From contig NW_022985190.1 in assembly GCF_010093535.1 (NCBI RefSeq), positions 617,346-681,345 on the forward strand: a stretch of 64,000 nt of DNA, read 5' to 3'. How positions within the stretch are numbered: position 1 is the first letter of the stretch; each line of letters starts with the position of its first letter. The notes beneath the pieces are model-generated. The model did no database searches. It worked only from the letters and a program-made list of their open reading frames with translations, and had not been told where the DNA came from. Below, piece after piece: positions 11,043-20,605 of this stretch. The translations under genes were made by a program, and so were the position numbers. The DNA comes from Lindgomyces ingoldianus. Lineage: Eukaryota > Ascomycota > Dothideomycetes > Pleosporales > Lindgomycetaceae.

Positions 11043-11879
11043 ATGCCAGCTCTGACGATACCGTCGCCCACCGACACCGGCCCCGCCTCTTCTACAAATG
11101 GCCTCGCGCACCCCAACCATCCTCATCGCTCAGAGTCGGGCTCTCCCGACCGGCCGCCAGTGTCGCCTATTACTCCTACAGCATCCGTCGCGCAGTTGGC
11201 TCCAATCGACCCCACAGAGCCTCGCACACAGGTGGCCCCCTCACTCGCGGCAGCCTTTCGACAGCGGCCGGTTCCGGTGCCTATATCAGAGAGCGAAAAT
11301 CCGGACGCGATAGCTTTACGTTCAGCCATATCACTACTCCAGCTGCAGCGGGAGAAGAGCAAACAGGATCTTAGAACGTTAGAAGACTTGAAATCCGCCG
11401 CCGTGTCTGATCCCCATAGATTCGTGCGCTTAATCCAATCTCAGCGAGAGCATCACTCCAAGCTGGGCGCCGACATCCTCACCCCTACTCTCTCCAATAT
11501 ATCTGGCTCAAGCCTGGCTGGTAGCAATGTTGTTGACGGCGAGCCACAGCTTGGGGACGGACGCAAAGATTCTGCTAGTATAGAATCGCTGGGTCCTAGA
11601 GGCGACTCTGCTGCCCAGCTTCCTTCAATTCCTCAACCTCAAAATATCATTCGATGTCCTCCAGTCAATTGGGCAAAGTATCACATAGCAGGCGAGCCTT
11701 TGGATAGGTTGCATGATGAGCAGAGGCAGTATCCCAACATGCGCGAGCCGCCACGGACGCAATATGGTACGAAAGTACCACCACACGCACTTGCGGCACC
11801 GTATTCTCCTTTCACCGATGGACTAGGCGAGGCACAGCCAACACAATCACGGCGAGCGTCGAAGAAACCACCTTTCTAG
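11043..11879 (+). CDS. Fungal protein of unknown function (278 aa)
   Basis: An intronless 278-aa frame beginning MPALTIPSPTDTGPASSTNG. The first ~85 residues are Pro/Ser/Thr-rich and look disordered. A probable helical segment follows (DAIALRSAISLLQLQREKSK and on through QDLRTLEDLKSAAVSDPHRF). A C-terminal block with unusually fixed composition, CPPVNWAKYHIAGEPLDRLH, then precedes a Pro-rich tail ending KKPPF. The combination of an ALRSAISLLQ helix and a VNWAKYH block looks like a conserved fungal family, but I cannot name it. No membrane segment or signal peptide is present. The start is the first ATG in frame and lies close behind a C-rich leader. A nuclear role as a complex subunit is possible from the composition but is only a guess. 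Confidence 0.6.
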   Translation: MPALTIPSPTDTGPASSTNGLAHPNHPHRSESGSPDRPPVSPITPTASVAQLAPIDPTEPRTQVAPSLAAAFRQRPVPVPISESENPDAIALRSAISLLQLQREKSKQDLRTLEDLKSAAVSDPHRFVRLIQSQREHHSKLGADILTPTLSNISGSSLAGSNVVDGEPQLGDGRKDSASIESLGPRGDSAAQLPSIPQPQNIIRCPPVNWAKYHIAGEPLDRLHDEQRQYPNMREPPRTQYGTKVPPHALAAPYSPFTDGLGEAQPTQSRRASKKPPF

Positions 11880-12806
11880 ATCGCGTTCCTCCAAAGGCGG
11901 TTTTGTCCTGCGCTTCTACTTTGTATTTCGGTTTCGTGACGGGGCACTGGGCTGGCGCGGTTTCTGCTGGCTACATTCGCCAATTAGCCCGGGGAAACAT
12001 TCGAACAAAGGCTACTCATTTGACGATTTTTATGTGGTGATGGACGAATGATAGACGTCTTAACGAAAGAGGGACGCTGTTCCCAGTAATGACGCCCAAC
12101 AATAAACTACTTAGATCACCCCTTACCCGCTTTGCAAAGTCACTAATCGTCTCCAGAGTGGGTGTGCTAGGGCTGCGCACTACTTCTTTCCATATACTGA
12201 AGGTCTGTTCAGTCAAGAATTTTCAAGCGTCTCTTCAGTACACTCTGTCTTCTCATTCCCTTGCCTTTCCTCCGCCCACCTTGCGCGGCCTTGGAAGTGG
12301 CAGTGGCAGTGCAGTCACGGTGCGTCTCAAAGGCGGTTCCTAGAGCGTCTTAGCCATTTCCTATTCTCGTTTGCCTTATGACGGCGGCGTGTTCACTCTC
12401 GCCATTTACGTGTGGCGCAACAGGGCATGCGTAAGCGAACAAATGTGCCCTCACGTGCTTAGACCCCGGCGCAATGACGCGTGTTGCTTCACAGCTTGAT
12501 TGACGATATTGCCTCATTGGCCCACAGTCCACGTCAAACCCTTTAGCCTTTGATGGCTTCGGGAGAGGCACGTATGCGTTAAGCCTCAGTGAAGATCTCT
12601 TAATATCTGGTTTTTTGCATTCGGTGGAAGGATGGCAGTGGCAGCAATCAAGCTTGACTGGCTCCCTTCTTTAAGTGACGTGAAGCATTCCAGTCAAGAA
12701 CTTATACCTCGACGCGCCCTGAACTTCCCTTTCTACCCTCCAATCTGCCAGCAGCCTCTACCATAATCCAAATCGATACATTTACCTTAACTCACTCATC
12801 TTCAAC
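11880..12806. other. Intergenic: promoter of the SUR7-family gene
   Basis: No supported gene. The last 150 bp are C/T-rich (leader of the next gene). Nothing else is recognised. Confidence 0.5.
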
Positions 12807-13824
12807 ATGCGCCTGTCGGCTCTAATTCCAGCCCTGTGCTGCACGGCAGCTTTGGTGTTGTCATTCCTTTGTCTCTTCGCAGGCAATAAGGAGAATTTTA
12901 TGGAAGACTATCATCTTCTTACTGTAAGTCCCTCCAGTTTAGGTGGTTCTTGATGCCAACTACCTGGCTTCATCAATGCTAACTTCTCAAGCTCAACACA
13001 TCCCGCATCGGAGAGAATCTCCTGAACAGTTCTACCTCTGGGAACTCGGACAACACGATCTCTAATCTTTTCCATAATATCACCAACTCGATCTCTAACA
13101 AAATTAATGACGCCGCCGGCGACTTGGCAGAAAAACTCGGTGTGGACGATTTCTACAGTGCGCATATTCTTGACTATTGCTACGGGGACTACGTTCCTAC
13201 CCCTCTCGCCAACGCCACAGTCTCCAGTAGCGACATCCATAAGAACGTGACCAGATGCTCGAATCGCACCGCGATGTTCCATTTCGACCCCACCGAAGCC
13301 CTACAGCGAAGCTTAAATCAGTCCGGCGTAGACATTACTTTAGATGATCTTCAGTGGCCAAAAGACATTCAGAACGGCATCGATGCTATTAAGATACTCC
13401 AGGAGACGGTTTTCGTTCTCTATTGCATTTCAATTGGCCTGATATTCTTAGCCCTCATTGCCGCTTTCCCGGCCCTGATTGCTGCAGGTAGAATGGCAGC
13501 TTGTCTGAACGTTATGGTGGCTTCCGTAGCTTTTATTGCCATAGGTTTGGCCAGTGCGATTGTATGTTGTTTCCCTTGGAATCCTCCATTAGAGACACCG
13601 ATCAGGCTAACATAGTCTAGGTGACTGCGTTCATAGTTAAGGGCTCACACCTAATCAACAAGTATGGCAATGAAATCGGCGTCGAAGCACATCGCGGTGG
13701 GAGGTTCTTAGCGATAACATGGGCAGCGACTGCTCTCATGTTCATCACGCTCCTCCTCTGGTGTTTTGAGACTTGCATCGGGCACCGCCGAAAGGAGAGA
13801 TATGTGGCTCCTAAGCGTGGCTAG
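12807..13824 (+). CDS. SUR7/PalI-family tetraspan plasma-membrane protein
   Basis: Three exons, 12807-12923, 12992-13561 and 13621-13824, give 296 aa; both junctions fall between codons. An N-terminal hydrophobic segment (about residues 5-25) is followed by a roughly 160-residue extracellular loop with several N-glycosylation sequons. The loop includes DFYSAHILDYCYGDY and a second Cys in VTRCSNRTAMFHFDP, which is the Cys-pair signature of fungal SUR7/PalI proteins. Three further hydrophobic segments follow (FVLYCISIGLIFLALIAAF, MVASVAFIAIGLASAI, AATALMFITLLLWCF), ending in a short basic cytosolic tail. Relatives mark eisosome/MCC plasma-membrane domains or help ambient-pH sensing. The stand-alone length without a long C-terminal tail favours the SUR7-like over the PalI/Rim9-like branch, but this is not certain. 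Confidence 0.82.
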
Positions 13825-15289
13825 GCGACCTGGGAATGAATGAAGTAATCAATGTTTGAGTGGTGGGTTATATTGTTACGATTTATGTCCTTCCTTTGGT
13901 TGAAGCACTATACCCTTAACTGCATGTAGATAGGTGACTGCTGTAATGTGATTTGGATTTTCTTGAAACGTTCGAGCCTGACAGTGGCATGGTGAATTCA
14001 TCTCTAATCTGTTATATAACCGTACGTCCTTCAAACTTCGTCGAAGTCTTCAACGCCGCCATTTTCCTTCACTCCCCCAAATGTCATCCTTCTAGTCTAT
14101 ACGAGTCAAAAATTTTCAATGTTTCTCAAGAATTCGGAATAACACATTGATAGAAGGGTATAGGGCTAAGGTCCTTACAACTGAACCTTAATAGAAGGCC
14201 AGTGTGTGCGTTCAATTCCGTTGTTCCGAGTCAATTCACTAATACATTTATGAGTCTTCTAACCATATCAAACGTTAATCCCCAGGCACGTAACAAGATT
14301 ATAAGAGTCTTCCAAACCGTATCAAAATCTGACCCTCAGGCGCTCCTTATTAGCTTTTTGGGTTATTTTGCATGAGCACGGTAATAGATGATGAATATGT
14401 TGTGCATTGCGTTGTGCACTGGATAATGGGCTATTCTTGTTGAGTCAGAGAGGCAGAATTCCTGATAGCTCTGCGTAGTTTCGCAATGGCTCCAAACAAA
14501 TGCCATTCACGCTTTCTGGATCTTATGCCTGATCATCTTCTCTCGTGAGTGAAGCGAATTCCTCACGGCGGAGAGCTGCATTCACCATCATTGCCAGTGC
14601 AAGCGGACAAAGGGATGTGAGCCAAACACCGCTCCAGAAACATATGAGCTAAGTACCACTCCATAAACTTTTGGAGATGGGGATAAACAGGACGCAAGCC
14701 GAACCCATGGGAATGGATGCCCCAGAAAACTAGGTCATCCTTTCCAAACATACAGAACCCACACCCTTGCCCCCTATGGATCGGGGCTCGAAAAGAGCGA
14801 ATGAAGTTGGAGGAAAGCAAAAATAGAGTGAGAGTCGAGGAATGGAAATGGGAGGTCAAATATATTAGCTTAGTCCCCGAGATACAGAAGTGGAGTGAAT
14901 AGAGAGGCGTTGGAAAACTTCATGGGTTGATGGGGCTTTGACGAAGATGGGGAAAAGGGCGGAATAAGAGTCCTGCTGCTGGAGGTATGAGAGTTGGGCG
15001 TTGAATGGCATACTGAGTATTTGGACATGGAAACTATTTTGTTTGTATTGGAAATAGTGTAGAATGGGATGTGTTCGTAAGGTGAGTAGAGACAGTTGGG
15101 AAGGGTCACGTGCGAGGAAGCTTGTCCGCAGATGGCACCTCGAACCGATCCATGAGCTCAGCATAACCACCCTCTTCAACACTCCAACGCCGCATCCCGA
15201 CCTCAATTGGCCAACGCAACGAGACGAACTACCTACTCACACGAGCCTATCTGCGTCCGATCGTTCGCGCATTGAAGCGCACCACCAAC
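13825..15289. other. Intergenic, 1.46 kb, with a diverged direct repeat
   Basis: No supported gene. A diverged ~37-nt direct repeat lies at 14252-14287 and 14305-14341 (annotated separately). Open frames at 14.56-15.2 kb on both strands are shadows without protein-family character. Confidence 0.5.
14252..14341. repeat. Diverged tandem direct repeat (two ~37-nt units)
   Basis: Unit 1 (14252-14287) and unit 2 (14305-14341) share GAGTCTTC, then AACC-TATCAAA with one change, and the ending CAGGC. They differ by a few substitutions and small indels, separated by 17 nt. I aligned this by eye. Confidence 0.6.
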
Positions 15290-15697
15290 ATGCCGACACC
15301 CGAATCCGAGCTCTTCCTGGCTAAGAAGCCCAAAGTTCCACCCACTTTCGAAGGCGTCGACTTCGACGACAATCAGGCCCTCAAGGCTGCCCAAGATGCA
15401 ATCATTCGTGAACAATGGGTGAGGAGCATGATGGCGAGGTTGGTGCGCGAGGAGATGGGAAAGTGCTACTACCGGGAGGGTGTCAATCACTTGGAGAAGT
15501 GCGGCCATCTCAGAGGTACGGATCCCGGCCAACAGCTACTCGCATGCGACGTTCTAGCACAAAGCCACTCTGATACAACTGCATCATGAAGTTCTGCTAA
15601 CTTAGACTGTGTAGAACGATATTTCGAGCTGTTGAAGGATGCTAAGATCAAGGGCTACTTGTTCGCACAGCAGAACTACCTCCCAAAGGACCAGTGA
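15290..15697 (+). CDS. NDUFB10: Mitochondrial complex I accessory subunit, PDSW/NDUFB10 type
   Basis: Two exons, 15290-15515 and 15615-15697, give 102 aa. The 99-nt intron (GTACGG to TAG) joins NHLEKCGHLR to ERYFELLKDAK. The protein starts MPTPESELFLAKKPKVPPTF and contains AAQDAIIREQWVRSMMARLV with conserved Cys in EEMGKCYYREG and HLEKCGH. This matches the fungal ~12 kDa NADH:ubiquinone oxidoreductase subunit of the PDSW family, part of the membrane-arm intermembrane-space face. As in the family, there is no cleavable presequence. The start at 15290 matches the conserved N-terminus. It lies 358 bp upstream of palC on the same strand, with no functional link implied. Confidence 0.88.
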
Positions 15698-16055
15698 TGC
15701 TTAGTAGTCGTGGCAATGGAAAAATTGTAAATATATGCACTTGGGGCATGCTTGTGCTGCAGAGTCGTGCTCCAGGGAATGGAGCTGAGGTGTTTCTTAG
15801 CGGCCCTTCGATGACAAGGCGTCGTGCATGCCAAATGGATTATTCAGTAGCAAATGCATTTCATACGAAATAAAATGCGAACTCTCAGCCTGTGCAGCAC
15901 CCCTGATCTAGAAAATAGGATCACGCCGGGCCCAATGGCACGCACGCCAAGACAGGTCTCCAGACTGGCCCCACCACCGCCCCTCCACCTTGCACAGAGT
16001 CCTGAAGCTTCAGCCGGGTTGAGACTTCAGCGCCAATTCCGATCTATCAAACAGC
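15698..16055. other. Intergenic between the complex I subunit gene and palC
   Basis: 358 bp holding the 3' flank of the complex I gene and the palC promoter and leader. It contains one PacC-type hexamer (15947-15952); otherwise nothing is recognised. Confidence 0.55.
15947..15952 (+). promoter_or_regulatory. Candidate PacC site (GCCAAG) upstream of palC
   Basis: GCCAAG matches the PacC consensus GCCARG, about 104 bp upstream of the palC ATG. A single 6-mer is common by chance, so this is only a candidate. Confidence 0.25.
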
Positions 16056-17531
16056 ATGCCGTTTCCTTTCAACCTACCAACAACTTCGAGTATTTCATTC
16101 ACCGACTTCTTCAGCAGCAGCACCCACCCATCACTGCCCCTCTGCGCCACCACTGCTCGTGGGGTCGTCCGAGACGCCCTGAAGAAACACAAGCGCCTCC
16201 CGCCGTCCTCTCAAGCTTCTAATCTCCCCACGGTGCACTCAGTCCTCAGCGAATATATCCCATACCTGTTTGCGCTGGACGCAGGCCTGAGTGGCACCCA
16301 TTGCGCAGGCGAGGAGATCGACCTGGTGTTGGTTAAAGAACTCGAGGTGGAATGGCGTGCCACGCTTGCGGCATCTCTGCCTGGGCGAGAGCCTCCAAGG
16401 ATCAAGCTAAAAAGCCTTGAAAGCGAGCTCTTTTTTGCTCTTTCTACGCTGGCATACGCCCACAGCCTACAGGCTCGCGCACATCTACACACCCTCTACA
16501 ACGCGACTCTTCCAACGCCCGAGCAGAGGGCAAATGCCATAGGTGCCTCGATGAGAAGTTTTCTTGAGGCAAATGCTATACATACGTATCTTGTGAATCG
16601 AGCCGGGCAGTGGAATACTCAACCCGTAGCGGTCGACATCACGATTCCCCTGCTTGGGGCATTGGCCGAGCTCACAATGGCAGAGGCTACGCTAATCACA
16701 GTCTTGAAAGACGATCCATACCCCGCTGTCGTTCTAGAAGATAGAAATAAACAAAGCAAAGATTGGATGTTCAAAGGCGTCGAGATCCCAAAGGTTCGAG
16801 CCCATTTGTTCGCTCGCCTGTGTCTGGCGGCCTCTGAACATGCGTCCAAGGCCCAAGCTATGCTAGGAAGATCAGTCAAGGTTCACGAGAGCCTGGTCAA
16901 ATATGTCGATGATCTACGACGGACAGCCAAGGGCAAGGCATGCCGGTTCTTGGGGATTGACGCAGAATTGGCTGGCAAGACAGGTGAGGCAATTGCATGG
17001 CTGCGCGGTGCAACGAAGGAGTTAGGGTTCGCCGCAATGGGTGCCGAGGAAGAGAAGAAGGCCTCCGGACTCTCCAAGCTCAAGAAGGAATGGCAAGTAA
17101 AGAGGGAGGATCGGAAAATAGAGAAAGGGGAGGGCTGGGGCACAGATGCTGGCAAGTTCGAGGAAGGACGGGTAGTTGACATGCTGCTGCAGAAGTGGGT
17201 AAAGATGAACGACACGGTATGTGTACACACCTTCCTTCATGTGCTTTTCTTCGCTGACTCGAGTAAGATGGGGGTTCAATTAATACCGCCATCCGAACCT
17301 CTACTTGCAGGCATGCCCTCGGGAAGAGAGTATCACGCTGCTAAGCTGTTTGTCACGCCAGCGTTGGACGAGGACTCTATCGTGCGGATGAGGGCTCCCC
17401 CTGATCCCGGTGATGCCGCGTTCAAGGGAGACGAAGAGGACAGCGGCGATGAGGAGGAGAGAGGAATCGCCCCTGTTGGTGCGTTTCCAGGCACGAAGGC
17501 AGAGTATCCCGGGGGATCAGGGTATTACTGA
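16056..17531 (+). CDS. palC: pH-response regulator PalC (BRO1-domain protein)
   Basis: Two exons, 16056-17216 and 17268-17531, give 474 aa. The intron is only 51 nt (GTATGT, branch GCTGAC, AAG) and joins LLQKWVKMNDT to MGVQLIPPSEPLLAGMPSGR, a block conserved in PalC proteins. The N-terminus MPFPFNLPTTSSISFTDFF and the following helical region (about residues 10-370) correspond to the BRO1-type domain. A Lys/Glu-rich stretch and the ending YPGGSGYY complete the protein. In Aspergillus, PalC links the plasma-membrane PalH/PalF sensor to ESCRT-III (Vps32) so that PalA and PalB can promote PacC cleavage at alkaline pH. The same role is inferred. The intron is 3n and stop-free, so an unspliced reading is also open. 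Confidence 0.88.
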   Translation: MPFPFNLPTTSSISFTDFFSSSTHPSLPLCATTARGVVRDALKKHKRLPPSSQASNLPTVHSVLSEYIPYLFALDAGLSGTHCAGEEIDLVLVKELEVEWRATLAASLPGREPPRIKLKSLESELFFALSTLAYAHSLQARAHLHTLYNATLPTPEQRANAIGASMRSFLEANAIHTYLVNRAGQWNTQPVAVDITIPLLGALAELTMAEATLITVLKDDPYPAVVLEDRNKQSKDWMFKGVEIPKVRAHLFARLCLAASEHASKAQAMLGRSVKVHESLVKYVDDLRRTAKGKACRFLGIDAELAGKTGEAIAWLRGATKELGFAAMGAEEEKKASGLSKLKKEWQVKREDRKIEKGEGWGTDAGKFEEGRVVDMLLQKWVKMNDTVCVHTFLHVLFFADSSKMGVQLIPPSEPLLAGMPSGREYHAAKLFVTPALDEDSIVRMRAPPDPGDAAFKGDEEDSGDEEERGIAPVGAFPGTKAEYPGGSGYY

Positions 17532-18138
17532 ATGCAAGTGTCTCTTACGTTTCAGGAATCTAGTGTCCTTGCTAGCAATTTGGCTGCGGCGACTAAGGAG
17601 GAGATAGATGACGGGTGCACGCGACGTGAGATGGGGAAGTAGAGCAACGCGTGCGAGGACTCTGGGATTTGTATCTTCACTTGCTTCTTTGGGAGAGTCC
17701 AGCCGAGTGAGATCGGTCGCCCGGTTCTGTCGATGCTGGTTGACGTCGGATGTGCACTCGAGGTTCCACATGCTGGGGCCCCTCCAAAGCTTCTTACCGT
17801 TTGGAAGTCCTCCGGGGCCGGGCTAGACGAGGTAGTGGGAAACTGCCACTGATAAGACGTCGCAACTCAAGCCCTTGGGCATTCGAAGTCCTAGACAACG
17901 CCCGACTTATCACGCCTCGTACCGTGTCATTTGCTGCCCGCACAGTTATCTCTTTCGCTCGGCTACCCCCAGCTGCAGCGTGGGCAGCGCCACTGCCCGC
18001 ACTTGGGTCTGCATCGAGCTGCCGTATCCGACAGCTCGTCCAGACGGACTTTCGCATACATAAATGAGTGCAGCTGGCTTCCCGTGGTTCTCACTGTCCG
18101 CCACCCTGGATAATCAACCCCGTTATTATCGCGACACC
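17532..18138. other. Intergenic: palC 3' flank and permease promoter
   Basis: About 600 bp with no supported gene. An in-frame ATG at 18064 could add 25 residues to the permease, but the 18139 ATG has the better context. Confidence 0.5.
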
Positions 18139-20314
18139 ATGGCTACTGAGCCGAGAATCAGTATCCAGTCCGCTTCACAGAGGAAGAAGAGTGTAGCTGA
18201 AGAGCCCGTGACCTCTGTCCTCCCAGGAGGGGATGTTCCCTTCGACCCCTCCCACGAGTTCAACCCTGACGAAGAAGTCTTGGCCGCCTTGGGCTACAAG
18301 TCTGAATTCAAGCGCGAGTTTTCCTTGTTCACGACGTTTTGCGTGTCCTTCGCCGTTTTGGGCCTGCTGCCTAGTTTCGCCTCGACTCTTTTCTATGGAA
18401 TGGGATATGCAGGGACAGCGGGTAAGTGCGTAATTGATCCTGTCCCTTCGCACGGCTAATTTGAGCTAGGTATGACTTGGGGATGGATTATAGCCATGAT
18501 CGGCATCCAATGTGTTGCTATGAGCATGGCAGAATTGTGCAGCTCCATGCCGACGAGCGGTGGACTTTACTATGCTTCTGCGGTTCTAGCACCACCTGGA
18601 TGGGGCCCTTTTGCGGCGTGGATTACCGGCTGGAGCAATTGGCTAGCTCAGGTGACAGCTGCACCGTCTGGTAAGCTTTGTCCTGCATGTCGGTACCTTT
18701 TGTGGAAAGTGGAGGTGTCCAGATCAGATCCTTCCTCTTGATTGCCGTAGTAGGCGACAATGTGCTGTAGAGATAGACTCTGCTCCTACCCTTAAGCTGA
18801 CCAGGTCGGATTAGTGGACTATGGAGTGGCTGCAATGATCCTTGCAGCTGGCTCTATCCAGAACCCTGACTACGTGCCCACCAATTATCAAACCTTTCTC
18901 CTAACAGTCTTTATCATGTTGATCCACGGCGTCATGTCCTCTTTCCCTACGAAATGGCTTGCGCAAGTCAACTCAGGCGGCTCGACCTTCAACTTCATCG
19001 CCCTGATCATCGTCATCATTCTGATCCCTGCCGGTACCGACCGGGTATCGCGTGGCCTCCCCAAGTTCACTCCCTCGAGCGAGGTCTGGGGAACAATTTA
19101 TGAGGGCACCAGTTTTCCCGCCGGAGTATCCGTCTTGATGAGTTTCATCGGCGTGATCTGGACAATGAGCGGCTACGATAGTCCATTTCATCTGGCAGAA
19201 GAGTGTTCTAATGCTAATGTGGCGTCCCCCAGAGCAATTGTCCTGACCTCTGGTACCGGTGGTCTTTTCGGATGGTTTCTCCAACTTGTTGTCGCGTATA
19301 CAGTGGTTGATATTGAGAGCGTGTTGGATTCAGATCTCGGGCAACCTTTTGCAGCCTATCTTATGCAGTGCATGCCACAGAAGATCACCTTGGCAATTCT
19401 TGCTCTTACCATCATCGCTGGATTCGCCATGGGCCAAGGTTGCATGATTGCCGCATCCAGAGTGACCTTCGCGTATGCTCGAGATGACTGCTTCCCGCTA
19501 TCTAAGTACTGGAAGCAGGTCAACAAAACAACACAGACACCTGTTAATGCGGTTTGGTTCAACTGCGTCATTGGCATTCTGTTGCTGGTAAGTGTTTCTT
19601 TCGTGCGTTGGATCGAAGACTTGGGGCTGATGTACATTCCAACAGTTCCTCATATTTGGTGGGGCCCTCGCGGTGGGAGCTTTGTTTTCCATTGGAGCCA
19701 TTGCAGCTTTCGTTGGTAAGTATTTGCCTTGTAACTTGTTATTTCGGGCGAGCGGTCTTTGCTAATGCATGCGAATAGCATTCACCACACCGATTTTCAT
19801 CCGAGTGTTCTTCGTGGGCAATCGCTTCCGAGCCGGTAAGTTGGTTGCTAAACCCATACACATGACTAAACAAAGGGATGCTAACTTGTCTGAGGTCCGT
19901 GGAACTTAGGGAAGTTCTCAATACCAATTGGTGTAGTTGCGTCAGCGTTCGTTGCTCTAATGGTCCCCATCCTTTGCCTCCCTAGCAGCACCGGCGCTGA
20001 TTTGACGTAAGTTGCGATACTATCGTGACTTCTCTGGAACGCAAAATGCTAATGATAGATGCAGACCCGATGTTATGAATTGGACCTGCCTGGTATATGG
20101 AGGACCAATGCTAGGTGTGACCATTTGGTGGTTCGTCTCTGCGCGCAAATGGTTCAAGGGGCCAAAGGTAAATATCGACCATATGATGCTTGGACGCGAG
20201 GGCAACATGGTCGAGGGCGAAGAAGTCAAAGGCAACGATAGTGGATCAGAAATTGTGCCAGATCCCAAAGCCGTCGAAGAGATGGAAACGACGAAGCCAA
20301 GGGAGCTGCAGTGA
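18139..20314 (+). CDS. APC-superfamily amino-acid/GABA permease
   Basis: Seven exons: 18139-18421, 18470-18670, 18815-19587, 19646-19715, 19779-19835, 19895-20006 and 20065-20314 (581 aa). All internal introns have GTAAG-type donors and preserve frame. The start at 18139 sits in CACCATGG, a near-ideal context; an upstream in-frame ATG at 18064 is less likely. After a ~70-aa hydrophilic N-terminus (EVLAALGYKSEFKREFS, typical of fungal GABA/choline permeases) come 12 predicted spans. They include WITGWSNWLAQVTAAPS, FIGVIWTMSGYDSPFHLAEE and PVNAVWFNCVIGILLL. The signature FHLAEE plus NA.SPRAI is that of the Uga4/Hnm1-like amino acid/choline transporter group. Plasma-membrane uptake of GABA, an amino acid or choline is inferred; substrate is not determinable. 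The C-terminus is acidic with PKAVEEMETTKPREL. Confidence 0.86.
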
Positions 20315-20605
20315 ATGGCATGCTTTGCCAGAGTGCTTTACGCAATTGCATCAATACTGTTAATGTTCGAAAAGACATTTCGTTATTTTCGATAGTTAAG
20401 CTTTTGAAAATGGTTGCCATGATTGCATCCACTACCCTTGTCAGGATAGGTCCCTGACCCCCGCCGGAGCTTGCCCGGACATGCCCCACCATAGACCCAT
20501 GAAACACCGCACCCCGACGACCGTGATGCACTGTATCTCGTAACGCTCTTCACCCTCTATCTAGTCTTCTGCTCGCACCTCCCTGTATCTTCTCGGAGTA
20601 CAGCC

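Noticed and set aside
18064..18138. Earlier in-frame ATG for the permease (25 extra residues)
   Set aside because: The 18139 ATG has a CACCATGG context and begins the family-like N-terminus; the upstream stretch looks like leader.
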